Below, in pieces: positions 44,205-53,916 of a stretch of 64,000 nt of DNA. The first letter of the stretch is position 1. The number at the start of each line of letters is the position of its first letter. The position numbers and the translations under genes were made by a program. Origin of the DNA: Nocardioides marinus. Its GTDB lineage: Bacteria > Actinomycetota > Actinomycetes > Propionibacteriales > Nocardioidaceae. The stretch is from the NCBI RefSeq assembly GCF_013408145.1, contig NZ_JACBZI010000001.1:806001-870000 (forward strand), written 5' to 3'. Below the pieces are notes generated by a model. It saw nothing but the letters and a program-made list of their open reading frames with translations. It was not told where the DNA came from and made no database searches.

Positions 44205-45149
44205 GTGGCCGGTGGACTCTTCGCACTGCTCGACGACATCGCGGCGCTCGCCAAGCTGGCGGCCGCCTCCATCGACGACGTCAGCGCCGCTGCCGGGCGC
44301 GCGAGCGCCAAGGCCGCCGGCGTGGTGGTCGACGACACCGCGGTCACCCCGCAGTACGTCCAGGGCGTGGCGGCCGAGCGCGAGCTGCCGATCATCAAGA
44401 AGATCGCGGTCGGCTCGATCCGCAACAAGCTGCTGCTGATCCTGCCGGTGGCGCTGCTGCTCAGCGAGCTGCTGCCCAGCCTGCTCAAGATCATCTTGAT
44501 GTGCGGTGGCGCCTACCTCTGCTACGAGGGCGCGGAGAAGATCTGGGAGAAGTTCGGGCCGGGGCACCACGGGGACGAGGCGATCGAGAAGGTCGCCGCC
44601 GGCACCCCCGCGGAGACCGAGAAGAACCTCATCTCGGGGGCGATCCGCACCGACCTGATCCTCTCGGCCGAGATCATGGTGATCTCCCTGGACGAGGTGG
44701 CCGGCGAGAGCTTCTGGTCGCGCGCGGCGATCATGGTGGTCGTCGCGGTCTTCATCACCGCGGTCGTCTACGGCGTGGTGGCGTTGATCGTGAAGATGGA
44801 CGACGTCGGCCTCTCCCTGGCCCAGCGCTCCAGCGCGCTCGCGCAGCGGGTCGGGCGCGGGCTCGTGCACGCCATGCCGCGGGTGCTGGAGGTCATCGGC
44901 GCCGTGGGCACGGCCGCGATGTTGTGGGTCGGGGGGCACATCGTGCTCGTCGGCTCCCACGACCTGGGCTGGCACCCGCCGTACGACGCCGTGCACCACC
45001 TCGAGGAGGCCGTGCACGACGCCACGGGTGCTCTCGGGTCGGTCCTGGGCTGGCTGACGAACACCGGCTGCTCGGCGGTCCTGGGGCTGGCCATCGGCGC
45101 CGTGCTGGTGCTGGTCATGCACCTGGTGCCGCGCCGCGGCGCGCACTGA
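44205..45149 (+). CDS. DUF808 (YedI-like) inner membrane protein
   Basis: 314 residues, four to five membrane helices. The family N-terminus [42 protein letters not shown] is unmistakable, followed by [36 protein letters not shown] and [17 protein letters not shown]. Function unknown in E. coli and elsewhere. It occupies the accessory stretch between the second DUF222-HNH gene and ahcY. Transcribed from its own likely leaderless promoter. Confidence 0.87.
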   Translation: MAGGLFALLDDIAALAKLAAASIDDVSAAAGRASAKAAGVVVDDTAVTPQYVQGVAAERELPIIKKIAVGSIRNKLLLILPVALLLSELLPSLLKIILMCGGAYLCYEGAEKIWEKFGPGHHGDEAIEKVAAGTPAETEKNLISGAIRTDLILSAEIMVISLDEVAGESFWSRAAIMVVVAVFITAVVYGVVALIVKMDDVGLSLAQRSSALAQRVGRGLVHAMPRVLEVIGAVGTAAMLWVGGHIVLVGSHDLGWHPPYDAVHHLEEAVHDATGALGSVLGWLTNTGCSAVLGLAIGAVLVLVMHLVPRRGAH

Positions 45150-45222
45150 CCCTTCGGCCGGCCCCGGCTGGGCGCTCCAGCCCACCACCCTCCGGGATTC
45201 CCGGTCGTCGCGTCGGTCCGCC

Positions 45223-45313
45223 TACGCTGGACGGCGGACTGCGTGGGAGATCCCGACGGTGCGCAGATGCGCGACGCAGGCCTGGCTCCAACCCCCTGCG
45301 AGGAGACACCCTG
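45223..45313 (+). promoter_or_regulatory. ahcY promoter and structured leader
   Basis: TACGCT (45223-45228) is a likely -10, giving a leader of about 80 bases. CGCAGG (45275-45280) and CCTGCG (45295-45300) pair over a 14-base loop directly before the ribosome site AGGAG (45301-45305). GTGCGCA/TGCGCG just upstream may form a second stem. No known riboswitch core is recognised. Confidence 0.45.
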
Positions 45314-46765
<1,452 letters not shown>

Positions 46766-46777
46766 TCGATCGCGCAC

Positions 46778-46803
46778 GGCGGCCCCGCGGTGTCGGGGCC
46801 GCC
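46778..46803 (+). terminator. Hairpin terminator after ahcY
   Basis: GGCGGCCCCG and CGGGGCCGCC form a perfect 10-base stem with a CGGTGT loop, 12 bases after the stop codon. Confidence 0.7.
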
Positions 46804-46835
46804 GTTCGCACGCCCGCCAGGGGGGAGGGTGCAAG

Positions 46836-47558
46836 ATGGTGACCATGAGTGAGGCCGCGCCGCAGGACGACTACGCGACCAAGGGTCGGGTCCTCGTCGT
46901 CGACGACGACGCCTCGTTGGCCGAGATGCTCACCATCGTGCTGCGCCAGGAGGGCTTCGACTCGCGCATGTGCCTGCGCGGCGACGAGGCAGTCGAGGCG
47001 TTCCGCGACTACCGCCCCGACGTCGTCCTGCTCGACCTGATGCTGCCGGGTCGCGACGGCATCGACGTGTGCAAGGAGATCCGCGCCGAGTCCGGCGTCC
47101 CGATCGTCATGCTCACCGCCAAGGGCGACACCGTCGACGTCGTGGTCGGCCTGGAGTCCGGCGCTGACGACTACGTCGTCAAGCCGTTCAAGCCCAAGGA
47201 GCTCGTGGCCCGCATCCGGGCGCGCGTACGCCGCTTCGATGCGACCGCGCAGGCCGAGACCCTCACCATCGGCGACGTCCACATCGACGTCGCCGGTCAC
47301 CAGGTCACCCGCGGCGGTCGCCCGGTGAGCCTGACGCCCCTGGAGTTCGACCTCCTCGTCTGCCTGGCCCGCAAGCCCTGGCAGGTCTTCAGCCGCGAGG
47401 TGCTGCTCGAGCAGGTCTGGGGCTACCGGCACGCCGCGGACACCCGCCTGGTCAACGTGCACGTCCAGCGGCTGCGCTCCAAGGTCGAGCACGACCCGGA
47501 GAACCCCGAGATCGTGGTGACCGTGCGAGGCGTCGGCTACAAGGCCGGCACCGCCTGA
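46836..47558 (+). CDS. mtrA: Response regulator MtrA
   Basis: OmpR-family DNA-binding regulator, partner of MtrB, controlling cell division, wall hydrolase and replication genes in actinobacteria. 240 residues. Receiver domain: VLVVDDDASLAEML, phospho-acceptor Asp67 in VVLLDLMLPGRDG, and KPFKPKEL. Winged helix: VSLTPLEFDLLVCLARKPWQVFSREVLLEQVWGY and HVQRLRSKVE. ATG 46836 is favoured for GGGGGGAGGG upstream; ATG 46845 is an alternative. mtrB follows after 11 bases. Confidence 0.95.
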   Translation: MVTMSEAAPQDDYATKGRVLVVDDDASLAEMLTIVLRQEGFDSRMCLRGDEAVEAFRDYRPDVVLLDLMLPGRDGIDVCKEIRAESGVPIVMLTAKGDTVDVVVGLESGADDYVVKPFKPKELVARIRARVRRFDATAQAETLTIGDVHIDVAGHQVTRGGRPVSLTPLEFDLLVCLARKPWQVFSREVLLEQVWGYRHAADTRLVNVHVQRLRSKVEHDPENPEIVVTVRGVGYKAGTA

Positions 47559-47569
47559 GCGGGCGACGG

Positions 47570-49168
47570 GTGGCCGCGCTCACCTTCTGGCGCCGCTCCA
47601 TCCAGGCACGGGTGGTGGCCAGCACCCTCGTGCTGTCCTTCGTGGTGGTCAGCGTCGTCGGCTGGTTCCTGCTGCGGCAGACCCGCGACGGACTGCTCGA
47701 CGACCGTGTCGACGCGGTGGTGGCCGAGGCGCTCGACGAGACCGAGGACGCCCGCACCCGGCTCGCGTCGGCGACGCTCAGCGACGTCGACGCCGCTGAG
47801 CAGCAGCGGGCGCTGGTCGACCCGATCATCCAGCGCGGCCTGACCCGCGACTTCGCCGTCGTGCTGGCCGGGCCGGCCGGCCCCAGCGGCGTGGCAGCCG
47901 ACCCGGGCGGCGGCGGCGCGACGTACACCTTCGGCCTGGACCGCACCTCGGTGCCGGGCTCGCTCGTCGACCACTTCTCCTCGGTCGCCACGCCGTCGTG
48001 GACCTACACCACGATCCGGCGGCTGGCCCCGGGCGGTGAGTCGGTGCTCTCCGAGCCGGGGATCGCCGTCGGATCGCAGGTGACGCTGCCGGCCGACGGT
48101 CGCACCTACACCCTCTACCTGCTCTTCCCGACCTCCGAGGACGAGGAGACCCTCGCCCTGGTCACGCGCGCCCTGCTCACCGCGGGCGTGTTGCTGCTCC
48201 TGCTGGTCGCCGGGGTGACCTGGCTGGTGGCCCAGCAGGTCGTCACGCCGATCCGGATGGCCCGTCGGGTCGCCGAGCGGCTGGCGGCGGGGCAGCTCCA
48301 GGAGCGGCTGGAGGTCTCCGGCGAGGACGACCTGGCCAGGCTGGCGACCTCGTTCAACCAGATGGCCTCCAACCTCCAGCGCCAGATCCGCCAGCTGGAG
48401 GAGCTGAGCCGGGTCCAGCGCCGCTTCGTCTCCGACGTCTCCCACGAGCTGCGCACCCCGCTGACCACGGTGCGGATGGCCGGCGACGTCCTCCACGACG
48501 CGAAGGGCTCCTTCGACCCGGTCACCGCACGGGCCGCGGAACTGCTGCAGACCGAGCTCGACCGCTTCGAGACGCTGCTGGCGGACCTGCTGGAGATCAG
48601 CCGCTTCGACGCCGGCGCGGCCCAGCTCGAGGTCGACGACGTCAACCTCGTCGACGTCGCCCACCGCGTCGTCGACAGCACCCGGCCGCTGGCCGACCAG
48701 CGCGGCGTGCGGCTGGTGGTCCGGGCCCCCGACCGTCCCTGCCTGGCCGAGGCCGACGTACGCCGGGTGGAGCGTGTCCTGCGCAACCTGGTCAGCAACG
48801 CGATCGACCACGCCGGTCCCCGTCGGCCGGGCGCGACGCCGACGGTGGTGGTCCGGGTGGCCGGTGACGACCACGCCGCCGCCGTCGCCGTGCGCGACCA
48901 CGGGGTCGGCCTGGCGCCGGGGGAGTCGGCGATGGTGTTCAACCGGTTCTGGCGCGCCGACCCGGCGCGGGCGCGCACGTCGGGCGGCACCGGCCTGGGG
49001 CTGTCGATCTCCCTGGAGGACGCCCACCTGCACGGCGGCTGGCTGCAGGCCTGGGGTCGTCCCTCGGAGGGGGCCCAGTTCCGGCTGACGCTGCCGCGTC
49101 GCAACGGCGACCCGCTGCGACGCAGCCCGATCCCGTTGATCCCCGACGACGTCGTGGAGTCGGTGTGA
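47570..49168 (+). CDS. mtrB: Sensor histidine kinase MtrB
   Basis: Membrane sensor of 532 residues that phosphorylates MtrA. N-terminal helix VVASTLVLSFVVVSVVGWFLL, an extracytoplasmic domain of roughly 160 residues, a second helix near 200-222, then HAMP, the H-box DVSHELRTPLTTVRMAGD with phospho-accepting His292, and the ATPase N-box VLRNLVSNAIDHA with SGGTGLGLSIS. Starts at GTG 47570, 11 bases after mtrA. Ends in GTGA overlapping lpqB, the lipoprotein that tunes it. Confidence 0.95.
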   Translation: MAALTFWRRSIQARVVASTLVLSFVVVSVVGWFLLRQTRDGLLDDRVDAVVAEALDETEDARTRLASATLSDVDAAEQQRALVDPIIQRGLTRDFAVVLAGPAGPSGVAADPGGGGATYTFGLDRTSVPGSLVDHFSSVATPSWTYTTIRRLAPGGESVLSEPGIAVGSQVTLPADGRTYTLYLLFPTSEDEETLALVTRALLTAGVLLLLLVAGVTWLVAQQVVTPIRMARRVAERLAAGQLQERLEVSGEDDLARLATSFNQMASNLQRQIRQLEELSRVQRRFVSDVSHELRTPLTTVRMAGDVLHDAKGSFDPVTARAAELLQTELDRFETLLADLLEISRFDAGAAQLEVDDVNLVDVAHRVVDSTRPLADQRGVRLVVRAPDRPCLAEADVRRVERVLRNLVSNAIDHAGPRRPGATPTVVVRVAGDDHAAAVAVRDHGVGLAPGESAMVFNRFWRADPARARTSGGTGLGLSISLEDAHLHGGWLQAWGRPSEGAQFRLTLPRRNGDPLRRSPIPLIPDDVVESV

Positions 49169-50943
49169 GGCGCCGGGTCGCCGCCGGCGTGGTCGCGGCC
49201 GCCTGCCTGAGTGCGCTGTCGGGCTGCGTGTCGCTGCCGGAGACCGGGCCGGTGGTGGAGGTGGAGGAGTCGCGCGGCTCGTCGACCGACACGGGCGGAG
49301 CGGCGGCGATCGACGCCCGGCCCCCGCAGGAGGGCCAGTCGGCCGCCGAGGTGGTCAAGGGGTTCCTCGACGCCATGCAGGCCTGGCCGACCGAGCTGGC
49401 CACGGCCAAGCAGTTCCTGGCCTCCGAGATCCGCTCCACCTGGTCGCCCGCCGGCACGATCGTCTACGAGGACGCCCTGCCGCCCTCCGGCGGTGCCGCG
49501 CGCGTCGAGGTGCGCCTCGGGGGCGCGAGCCGGCTGGACGCGCGCGGAGCCTGGCAGGGGGAGCTCGCCGCGGAGGACAGCATCCTGGGCTTCCGGTTGG
49601 TCACCGAGGACGGTGAGTACCGCATCGCCGACCTGCCGGCCGCGCTGGTCGTGCCGGAGACCTGGTTCGAGCAGCGCTACCGTCGCGTCGCGCTCTACTT
49701 CCCCGACCCCTCGGGCTCGGTGCTGGTCCCCGAGCCGGTCTTCGTCGGTGACGACCCGACCTTCGCCTCCTCCCTGGTCTCCGGCCTGCTGCGCGGGCCC
49801 GGACGCGGCCTGCAGGGGGTCCTGAGCACCCAGCTCCCCTCGGACCTGCGCGTGGACCTCTCGGTCCCGGTGACCGACGGCCTGGCGGCCATCAGCCTCA
49901 CCGGCGAGGCCAGCGCGTTCTCCCCGGCCGACACCGACCTGCTCTTCGCCCAGCTGGCCTGGACCCTGCGCCAGGACCCCGACGTCGACGCCTTCACCCT
50001 CGAGATCGACGGGCGTCCCGTGCGCACCGCCGGTGGGGAGACCCGCATCCCGGTGGCGGTGGGCGACCGCCTGGACCCGGTCGGCTTCCAGACCGACTCG
50101 CTGCTGCACGGGCTGCGCGACGGCCTGCTGGTCTCCGGCACCCCGGGCTCCCTGGACCCCGTGGGCGGCGTGATGGGACGCGTCGACCTCGGTGTCCGCT
50201 CGGTGGCCGTGGACCTCCTGGGCACGCGGGTCGTTGCGGTCTCCGAGGCCGGCGGCACCGTGCTGCTCGCCCCGCTCACCGACGGCGAGGGCGACGCGCT
50301 CCTCGAGGACCCGTCCGCCGACCCCGGCCTGGCCGACGTCAGCACCGCCGCGGTCGGCACCGACCTGCTGCCCCCGGCCTGGGACGTCCACGACCGGCTG
50401 TGGCTCCTGGACCGGACCTCCTCCGGTGCGGTCGTCAGCTGGGTGCAGGGCGATCGCAGCGGGGTGCTGGAGGTGCCCGGCATCACCGGGGCCGAGGTCC
50501 GCGACTTCCTAGTCTCGCGCGACGGCACCCGCCTGGTGGCCGTGGTGCGCGGCCCGCGCTCGGACACGGTGCGGGTGGCCCGGATCCGCAGCGACGGGCG
50601 CGAGCAGGTCGTGGGTGCGTCGCGGTCGCGCGCACTGCGGCTCGACGACGATCCTAGCCGGCGCATCCGCGACGTGGCGTGGACCTCGACGACCACGTTG
50701 GCGGTCCTCAACCGGCTGACCGACGTGTCGGCCAAGGTGGTCACCGTCGGCGTCGACGGCTCGCCGGGCGGCCTGGGCGGCATCATCACGACCCTCTCCG
50801 GTGCCACCGCCCTGGTGGGCTCGCCGGCCGCCGGCACCCGCGTCTACGCCGTCACCGACACCGGGCTCGCGGACCTCAACGCCACCGTGCGCGGGCCCCG
50901 GGTCCTCGACGAGGGCCTCACCTTCGTGACGTACGCCGGCTGA
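49165..50943 (+). CDS. lpqB: Lipoprotein LpqB
   Basis: Membrane lipoprotein of 592 residues that interacts with the MtrB sensor domain in mycobacteria. Signal peptide ending in the lipobox LSGC with lipidated Cys21. Domain order: GerMN-type domains (about 40-330, with VVKGFLDAMQAWPTELATAKQFLASEI), then a C-terminal beta-propeller (about 340-590). Complete mtrA-mtrB-lpqB operon with a four-base overlap to mtrB. The roughly 75 bases after it hold no clear gene before comFC. Confidence 0.93.
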   Translation: MRRRVAAGVVAAACLSALSGCVSLPETGPVVEVEESRGSSTDTGGAAAIDARPPQEGQSAAEVVKGFLDAMQAWPTELATAKQFLASEIRSTWSPAGTIVYEDALPPSGGAARVEVRLGGASRLDARGAWQGELAAEDSILGFRLVTEDGEYRIADLPAALVVPETWFEQRYRRVALYFPDPSGSVLVPEPVFVGDDPTFASSLVSGLLRGPGRGLQGVLSTQLPSDLRVDLSVPVTDGLAAISLTGEASAFSPADTDLLFAQLAWTLRQDPDVDAFTLEIDGRPVRTAGGETRIPVAVGDRLDPVGFQTDSLLHGLRDGLLVSGTPGSLDPVGGVMGRVDLGVRSVAVDLLGTRVVAVSEAGGTVLLAPLTDGEGDALLEDPSADPGLADVSTAAVGTDLLPPAWDVHDRLWLLDRTSSGAVVSWVQGDRSGVLEVPGITGAEVRDFLVSRDGTRLVAVVRGPRSDTVRVARIRSDGREQVVGASRSRALRLDDDPSRRIRDVAWTSTTTLAVLNRLTDVSAKVVTVGVDGSPGGLGGIITTLSGATALVGSPAAGTRVYAVTDTGLADLNATVRGPRVLDEGLTFVTYAG

Positions 50944-51018
50944 CCCGCCGACCCTCCACACGACCGTCGGCCGGCGCGGCTGTCCACCGGCCACCGGCGA
51001 CCGGCCCGGCGCCGTGCT

Positions 51019-51798
51019 GTGGCGCGGTGGACTGGCGCGGTGGACCCCACCTCCCTGCTCGACGGCGCCCGGGACCTGCTGCTCGGCGGCCGGTGCGCCG
51101 CCTGCGAGCGACCCGGGGGAGTGCTGTGCGGCTCCTGCCGCGACCGGCTCATGGTCGAGGCGCCGCTCGCGCGGCGAGCCACCCGGCCCCAGCCCTGCCC
51201 GCCGGGGCTGCTGCCGGTGTGGTCCTGCGGTGGCTACACCGGGTCGCTGCGCGCCCTGCTGCTGGCGCACAAGGAGCACGGACGCCACCAGCTGACCCGA
51301 CCGTTGGGGGCGCTGCTCGCCGAGAGCGTCACCGGCTTGGTCGGCTCCGCCACGGCTCCGGTCGGGGTCCCCGTCGGGGCCCCGGTGGTGCTGGTGCCCG
51401 TGCCGTCGCGCCCCGCCGCGGTCCGGGCCCGGGGGCGGGACGCCACGCGCGCCCTGGTCCGCGCAGCGGCCCGTGCGCTCGGCGAGGCCGGCGTGCCGGC
51501 CACGTGCGCCCCGCTGCTGGCCACCCGGTCGGGGGTGGCGGACCAGGCGGGGCTCGACGTCGACGCGCGCGCCGCCAACCTGCGGGGGGCCTTCCGGGTG
51601 CGGGCCGGGCCGCTGGGACGGCTGGCCAGCGGCGTACCCGCTGTCGCCGGGGTGGTGGTCTGCGACGACGTCGTGACCACCGGGGCCACGCTCCTGGAGG
51701 CGCAGCGCGCCCTGCTGGCGGTCGGCGTGCCGGTCCTCGGCAGCGCGACCGTGGCGGCCACCGCCCGGCGGGTCGCCGGGGGAGGACGGCGCACCTGA
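51019..51798 (+). CDS. comFC: ComFC-like phosphoribosyltransferase-family protein
   Basis: 259 residues. An N-terminal zinc-finger-like CAACERPGGVLCGSC and the 'double zinc ribbon' context lead to a type I phosphoribosyltransferase fold with VPVPSRPAAVRARGRDATRAL and the PRPP loop VVVCDDVVTTGATLLEA. ComFC proteins take part in DNA uptake in naturally competent bacteria; in actinobacteria without competence genes nearby, the role is unknown. Start could be GTG 51019 or GTG 51040. Matches Rv3242c beside lpqB in order. Confidence 0.85.
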   Translation: MARWTGAVDPTSLLDGARDLLLGGRCAACERPGGVLCGSCRDRLMVEAPLARRATRPQPCPPGLLPVWSCGGYTGSLRALLLAHKEHGRHQLTRPLGALLAESVTGLVGSATAPVGVPVGAPVVLVPVPSRPAAVRARGRDATRALVRAAARALGEAGVPATCAPLLATRSGVADQAGLDVDARAANLRGAFRVRAGPLGRLASGVPAVAGVVVCDDVVTTGATLLEAQRALLAVGVPVLGSATVAATARRVAGGGRRT

Positions 51799-52182
51799 GG
51801 CTTTGCCAAGAGGGGTCCTCGTTCCCTTCCGTGCACCTGCTGTTGGGCCTATCGTCTCGACATGGAGTCCGTCCGGGTCCGTGGTTGCGTCGTCAGGGCG
51901 CCCCGGTCAGTCCGGACGCCCTCACGGCAAGCCGATGCCAGTCGCAGGCGAAACGGTCCACGTAACCGCCTCCGGGCGGGATCACGGTGCGGCTTAGACG
52001 TAAGTCCTGCCTCGACCAGGTCACCAGATGTGACCGAAGTCGGGAGAAGGCCAGTAGTGGCAGAGAAGCTGCGAACGCTTCAGCAGGCGATTGTGGGGAC
52101 GAAGACCAGGTCGGCCGGACGGACTCCTCCTGCCACACACCCACGGCGCACCACCGACGGTGCGCGCTGAGGAGGGATTGCC
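51799..52182 (+). other. Long hpf leader region with possible leaderless small ORF
   Basis: 384 bases between comFC and hpf. TATCGT (51850-51855) ends six bases before ATG 51862, which opens an Arg-rich frame of 102 codons ending at 52170, 12 bases before the hpf start. Its third-position GC is lower than real genes here, so coding is doubtful. A shorter in-frame start is GTG 52057, preceded by GAGAAGG. A perfect palindrome lies at 52019-52035. Most likely a long transcribed leader. Confidence 0.45.
52019..52035. promoter_or_regulatory. Perfect inverted repeat upstream of hpf
   Basis: GGTCAC-CAGAT-GTGACC, six-base arms, five-base centre. Candidate binding site for a dimeric regulator; not assigned. 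Confidence 0.4.
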
Positions 52183-52830
52183 ATGGACGTTGTCGTGACC
52201 GGTCGTCACTGCGAGATCAAGGAGGGCTTCCGTGCTCATGTCGCGGAGAAGCTGACCAAGCTCGAGAAGCACGATCACCACATCATGCGGGTCCACGTCG
52301 AGGTCGACTGCGAGCCGAACCCACGTCAGCACGACCGTGCCGTCCACGTGGAGCTGACCGCCTTCTCCAAGGGCCCGGTGATCCGGGCCGAGGCGGCCGC
52401 CGACGACAAGATGGGCGCCCTGGACCTCGCGCTGGACAAGATGGCCTCGCAGATGCGCAAGGCGGCCGACCGCAAGCGCGTCCACCGCGGCGGCAAGCGC
52501 CCGATGTCCGTGGGTCAGGCCACCGCCGGCCTGCCGTTGCCCGGTGAGGGCCCCGGCGGGCTCGTCGTCGAGGACGAGAAGCCCAGTGGTGAGCACAGCG
52601 AGGACCGCTACGTCGGCCCGATCGCGGTGACCGGTGACGGGCCCCTGGTGGTGCGCGAGAAGACCCACCCTGCCTCGCCCATGACCCTCGACCAGGCCCT
52701 CTACGAGATGGAGCTGGTCGGTCACGACTTCTTCCTCTACGTCGACAAGGAGAGCGAGCGCCCGGCCGTGGTCTACCGCCGTCGCGGCTACGACTACGGG
52801 GTCATCTCGCTGGACCTCGGCGGGGAGTGA
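52183..52830 (+). CDS. hpf: Ribosome hibernation promotion factor, long form
   Basis: Binds the 30S subunit and drives dimerisation of idle ribosomes in stress or dormancy. 215 residues, the long form: N-terminal S30AE domain (MDVVVTGRHCEIKEGFRAHVAEKLTKLEKH and AVHVELTAFSKGPVIRAEAAADDKMGALDLALDKM), a linker, and the C-terminal dimerisation domain with MTLDQALYEMELVGHDFFLYVDKE and VVYRRRGYDYGVI. A strong ribosome site GGAGG seven bases before ATG 52183 contrasts with the leaderless genes around it. Followed by two hairpins. Confidence 0.95.
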   Translation: MDVVVTGRHCEIKEGFRAHVAEKLTKLEKHDHHIMRVHVEVDCEPNPRQHDRAVHVELTAFSKGPVIRAEAAADDKMGALDLALDKMASQMRKAADRKRVHRGGKRPMSVGQATAGLPLPGEGPGGLVVEDEKPSGEHSEDRYVGPIAVTGDGPLVVREKTHPASPMTLDQALYEMELVGHDFFLYVDKESERPAVVYRRRGYDYGVISLDLGGE

Positions 52831-52833
52831 CCA

Positions 52834-52852
52834 GCGCGGGCTAGGCCCGCGC
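52834..52852 (+). terminator. First hairpin after hpf
   Basis: GCGCGGGC-TAG-GCCCGCGC, eight-base stem, three bases after the stop. Confidence 0.5.
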
Positions 52853-52864
52853 ACCGCCTGATGA

Positions 52865-52898
52865 CACGTTCGGGTCCCCCACGGGGGGCCCGAACGTG
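52865..52898 (+). terminator. Second, long hairpin after hpf
   Basis: CACGTTCGGG and CCCGAACGTG pair perfectly; the inside TCCCCC/GGGGGG extends the stem to 16 pairs with a two-base AC loop. It ends two bases before the next gene's -10 CATGAT. Confidence 0.7.
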
Positions 52899-52899
52899 C

Positions 52900-52912
52900 C
52901 ATGATGCGGCGC
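52900..52912 (+). promoter_or_regulatory. Candidate leaderless -10 of the response regulator gene
   Basis: CATGAT (52900-52905) ends seven bases before GTG 52913, directly after the hairpin. Confidence 0.45.
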
Positions 52913-53587
52913 GTGTCCCAGAGCCAGAGCGACGAGTCCGTCCGAGTCCTCGTCGTCGACGACCAGGAGCTGTTCCGCCGAGGTCTGACGATGCTGCTCT
53001 CCGTCGAGGAGGGCATCGACGTCGTCGGTGAGGCCGGCGACGGCATCGAGGGCACCGAGCTCGCGGCCTCCGCGGCCCCTGACGTGGTCCTGCTCGACGT
53101 GCGGATGCCCAAGCGCACCGGCATCGAGGCGTGCAAGGCGATCAAGGAGGCCGTGCCCTCGGCCAAGATCATCATGCTCACCGTCTCCGACGAGGAGGCC
53201 GACCTCTACGAGGCGGTCAAGAGCGGCGCCGCCGGCTACCTGCTCAAGGACTCCTCCATCGAGGAGGTCGCCCAGGCCGTCCGCGTCGTCGCCGACGGCC
53301 AGTCGCTGATCAGCCCCTCGATGGCGGTCAAGCTCATCGACGAGTTCAAGCAGATGAGCAAGCCCGAGCGCGAGCACATGCCCGGCCTGCGACTCACCGA
53401 GCGCGAGCTCGAGGTGCTGCGCCTGGTCGCCACGGGCAAGAACAACCGCGAGATCGCTAAGGACCTCTTCATCTCCGAGAACACCGTGAAGAACCACGTG
53501 CGCAACATCTTGGAGAAGCTGCAGCTGCACTCGCGCATGGAGGCGGTCATGTACGCCGTCAAGGAGAAGCTGCTCGATCTTCCGTGA
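52913..53587 (+). CDS. LuxR/NarL-family response regulator, orphan
   Basis: Two-domain regulator of about 224 residues. Receiver: VLVVDDQELFRRGLTMLL with the Asp pair, phospho-acceptor in VVLLDVRMPKRTG, MLTVS and LLKDSS (Lys). C-terminal LuxR helix-turn-helix: LTERELEVLRLVATGKNNREIAKDLFISENTVKNHVRNILEKL. No kinase is adjacent, so its sensor is elsewhere. ATG 52901 is an alternative start, but it lies inside the -10 box. Conserved upstream of secA in several actinobacteria, which I infer from memory. Confidence 0.88.
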   Translation: MSQSQSDESVRVLVVDDQELFRRGLTMLLSVEEGIDVVGEAGDGIEGTELAASAAPDVVLLDVRMPKRTGIEACKAIKEAVPSAKIIMLTVSDEEADLYEAVKSGAAGYLLKDSSIEEVAQAVRVVADGQSLISPSMAVKLIDEFKQMSKPEREHMPGLRLTERELEVLRLVATGKNNREIAKDLFISENTVKNHVRNILEKLQLHSRMEAVMYAVKEKLLDLP

Positions 53588-53613
53588 TGGCGAAGCCATC
53601 TCAGAAGATCATC

Positions 53614-53672
53614 GGTGGTCGAGCGAGCGGCACGGCTGAGCCTGCGAAGCCGTGACCCGCGTGTCGAGACCC
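53614..53672. repeat. Palindromic repeat element (REP-like), copy 6
   Basis: 59 bases, starting GGTGGTCGAGCGAGCGGC and ending CGCGTGTCGAGACCC. The best match to copy 1 at 13657-13714. Confidence 0.75.
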
Positions 53673-53800
53673 GGTGGCGCGGTCGCCGACGGCGACAACC
53701 GTCGGTGCGGCGCCCGCAGCGGCGCGGAGTGCGGCGGTCTAGCGAGCGCGCTCGCCGCATCTCAGGACGTCGCCTGTGCGGGGTCGAAGCCCCGAGAACC

Positions 53801-53853
53801 CGCATGTGGAGTCCTCTCGACACGCTATGCGTGACGCCTGCACTCCACATGCG
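53801..53853. repeat. Nested perfect palindrome, 53 bases
   Basis: Outer arms CGCATGTGGAGT (53801-53812) and ACTCCACATGCG (53842-53853) are perfect. Inside, CACGC-TAT-GCGTG (53821-53833) forms a second hairpin. Could be a cruciform, a structured RNA or a mobile repeat. Confidence 0.65.
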
Positions 53854-53903
53854 TCTGTCAGGCGAAGGGCACACGGTGCGGCATGAAGGGGGCACCGGAG
53901 CAC

Positions 53904-53916
53904 TAGTGTGGACAAG
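53904..53916 (+). promoter_or_regulatory. Candidate leaderless -10 of the unknown gene
   Basis: TAGTGT (53904-53909) ends seven bases before GTG 53917. Confidence 0.5.

Larger units (their letters stand above)
53588..53916. other. Gene-free, repeat-rich stretch
   Basis: 329 bases with no supported gene. It contains the palindromic repeat at 53614-53672, the 14-base palindrome GCGAGCGCGCTCGC at 53742-53755, a small CGGGG/CCCCG hairpin near 53779-53794, and the nested palindrome at 53801-53853. The promoter of the next gene starts at 53904. Confidence 0.7.

Noticed and set aside
45229..45313. SAH riboswitch upstream of ahcY
   Set aside because: The characteristic GAGGAGCGCUGC and CAGGCUCGG blocks of the known class are not present; only generic stems are visible.
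51862..52170. Confident gene call for the 102-codon frame before hpf
   Set aside because: Arg-rich composition and weak third-position GC bias resemble non-coding DNA; kept only as a possible leader ORF.
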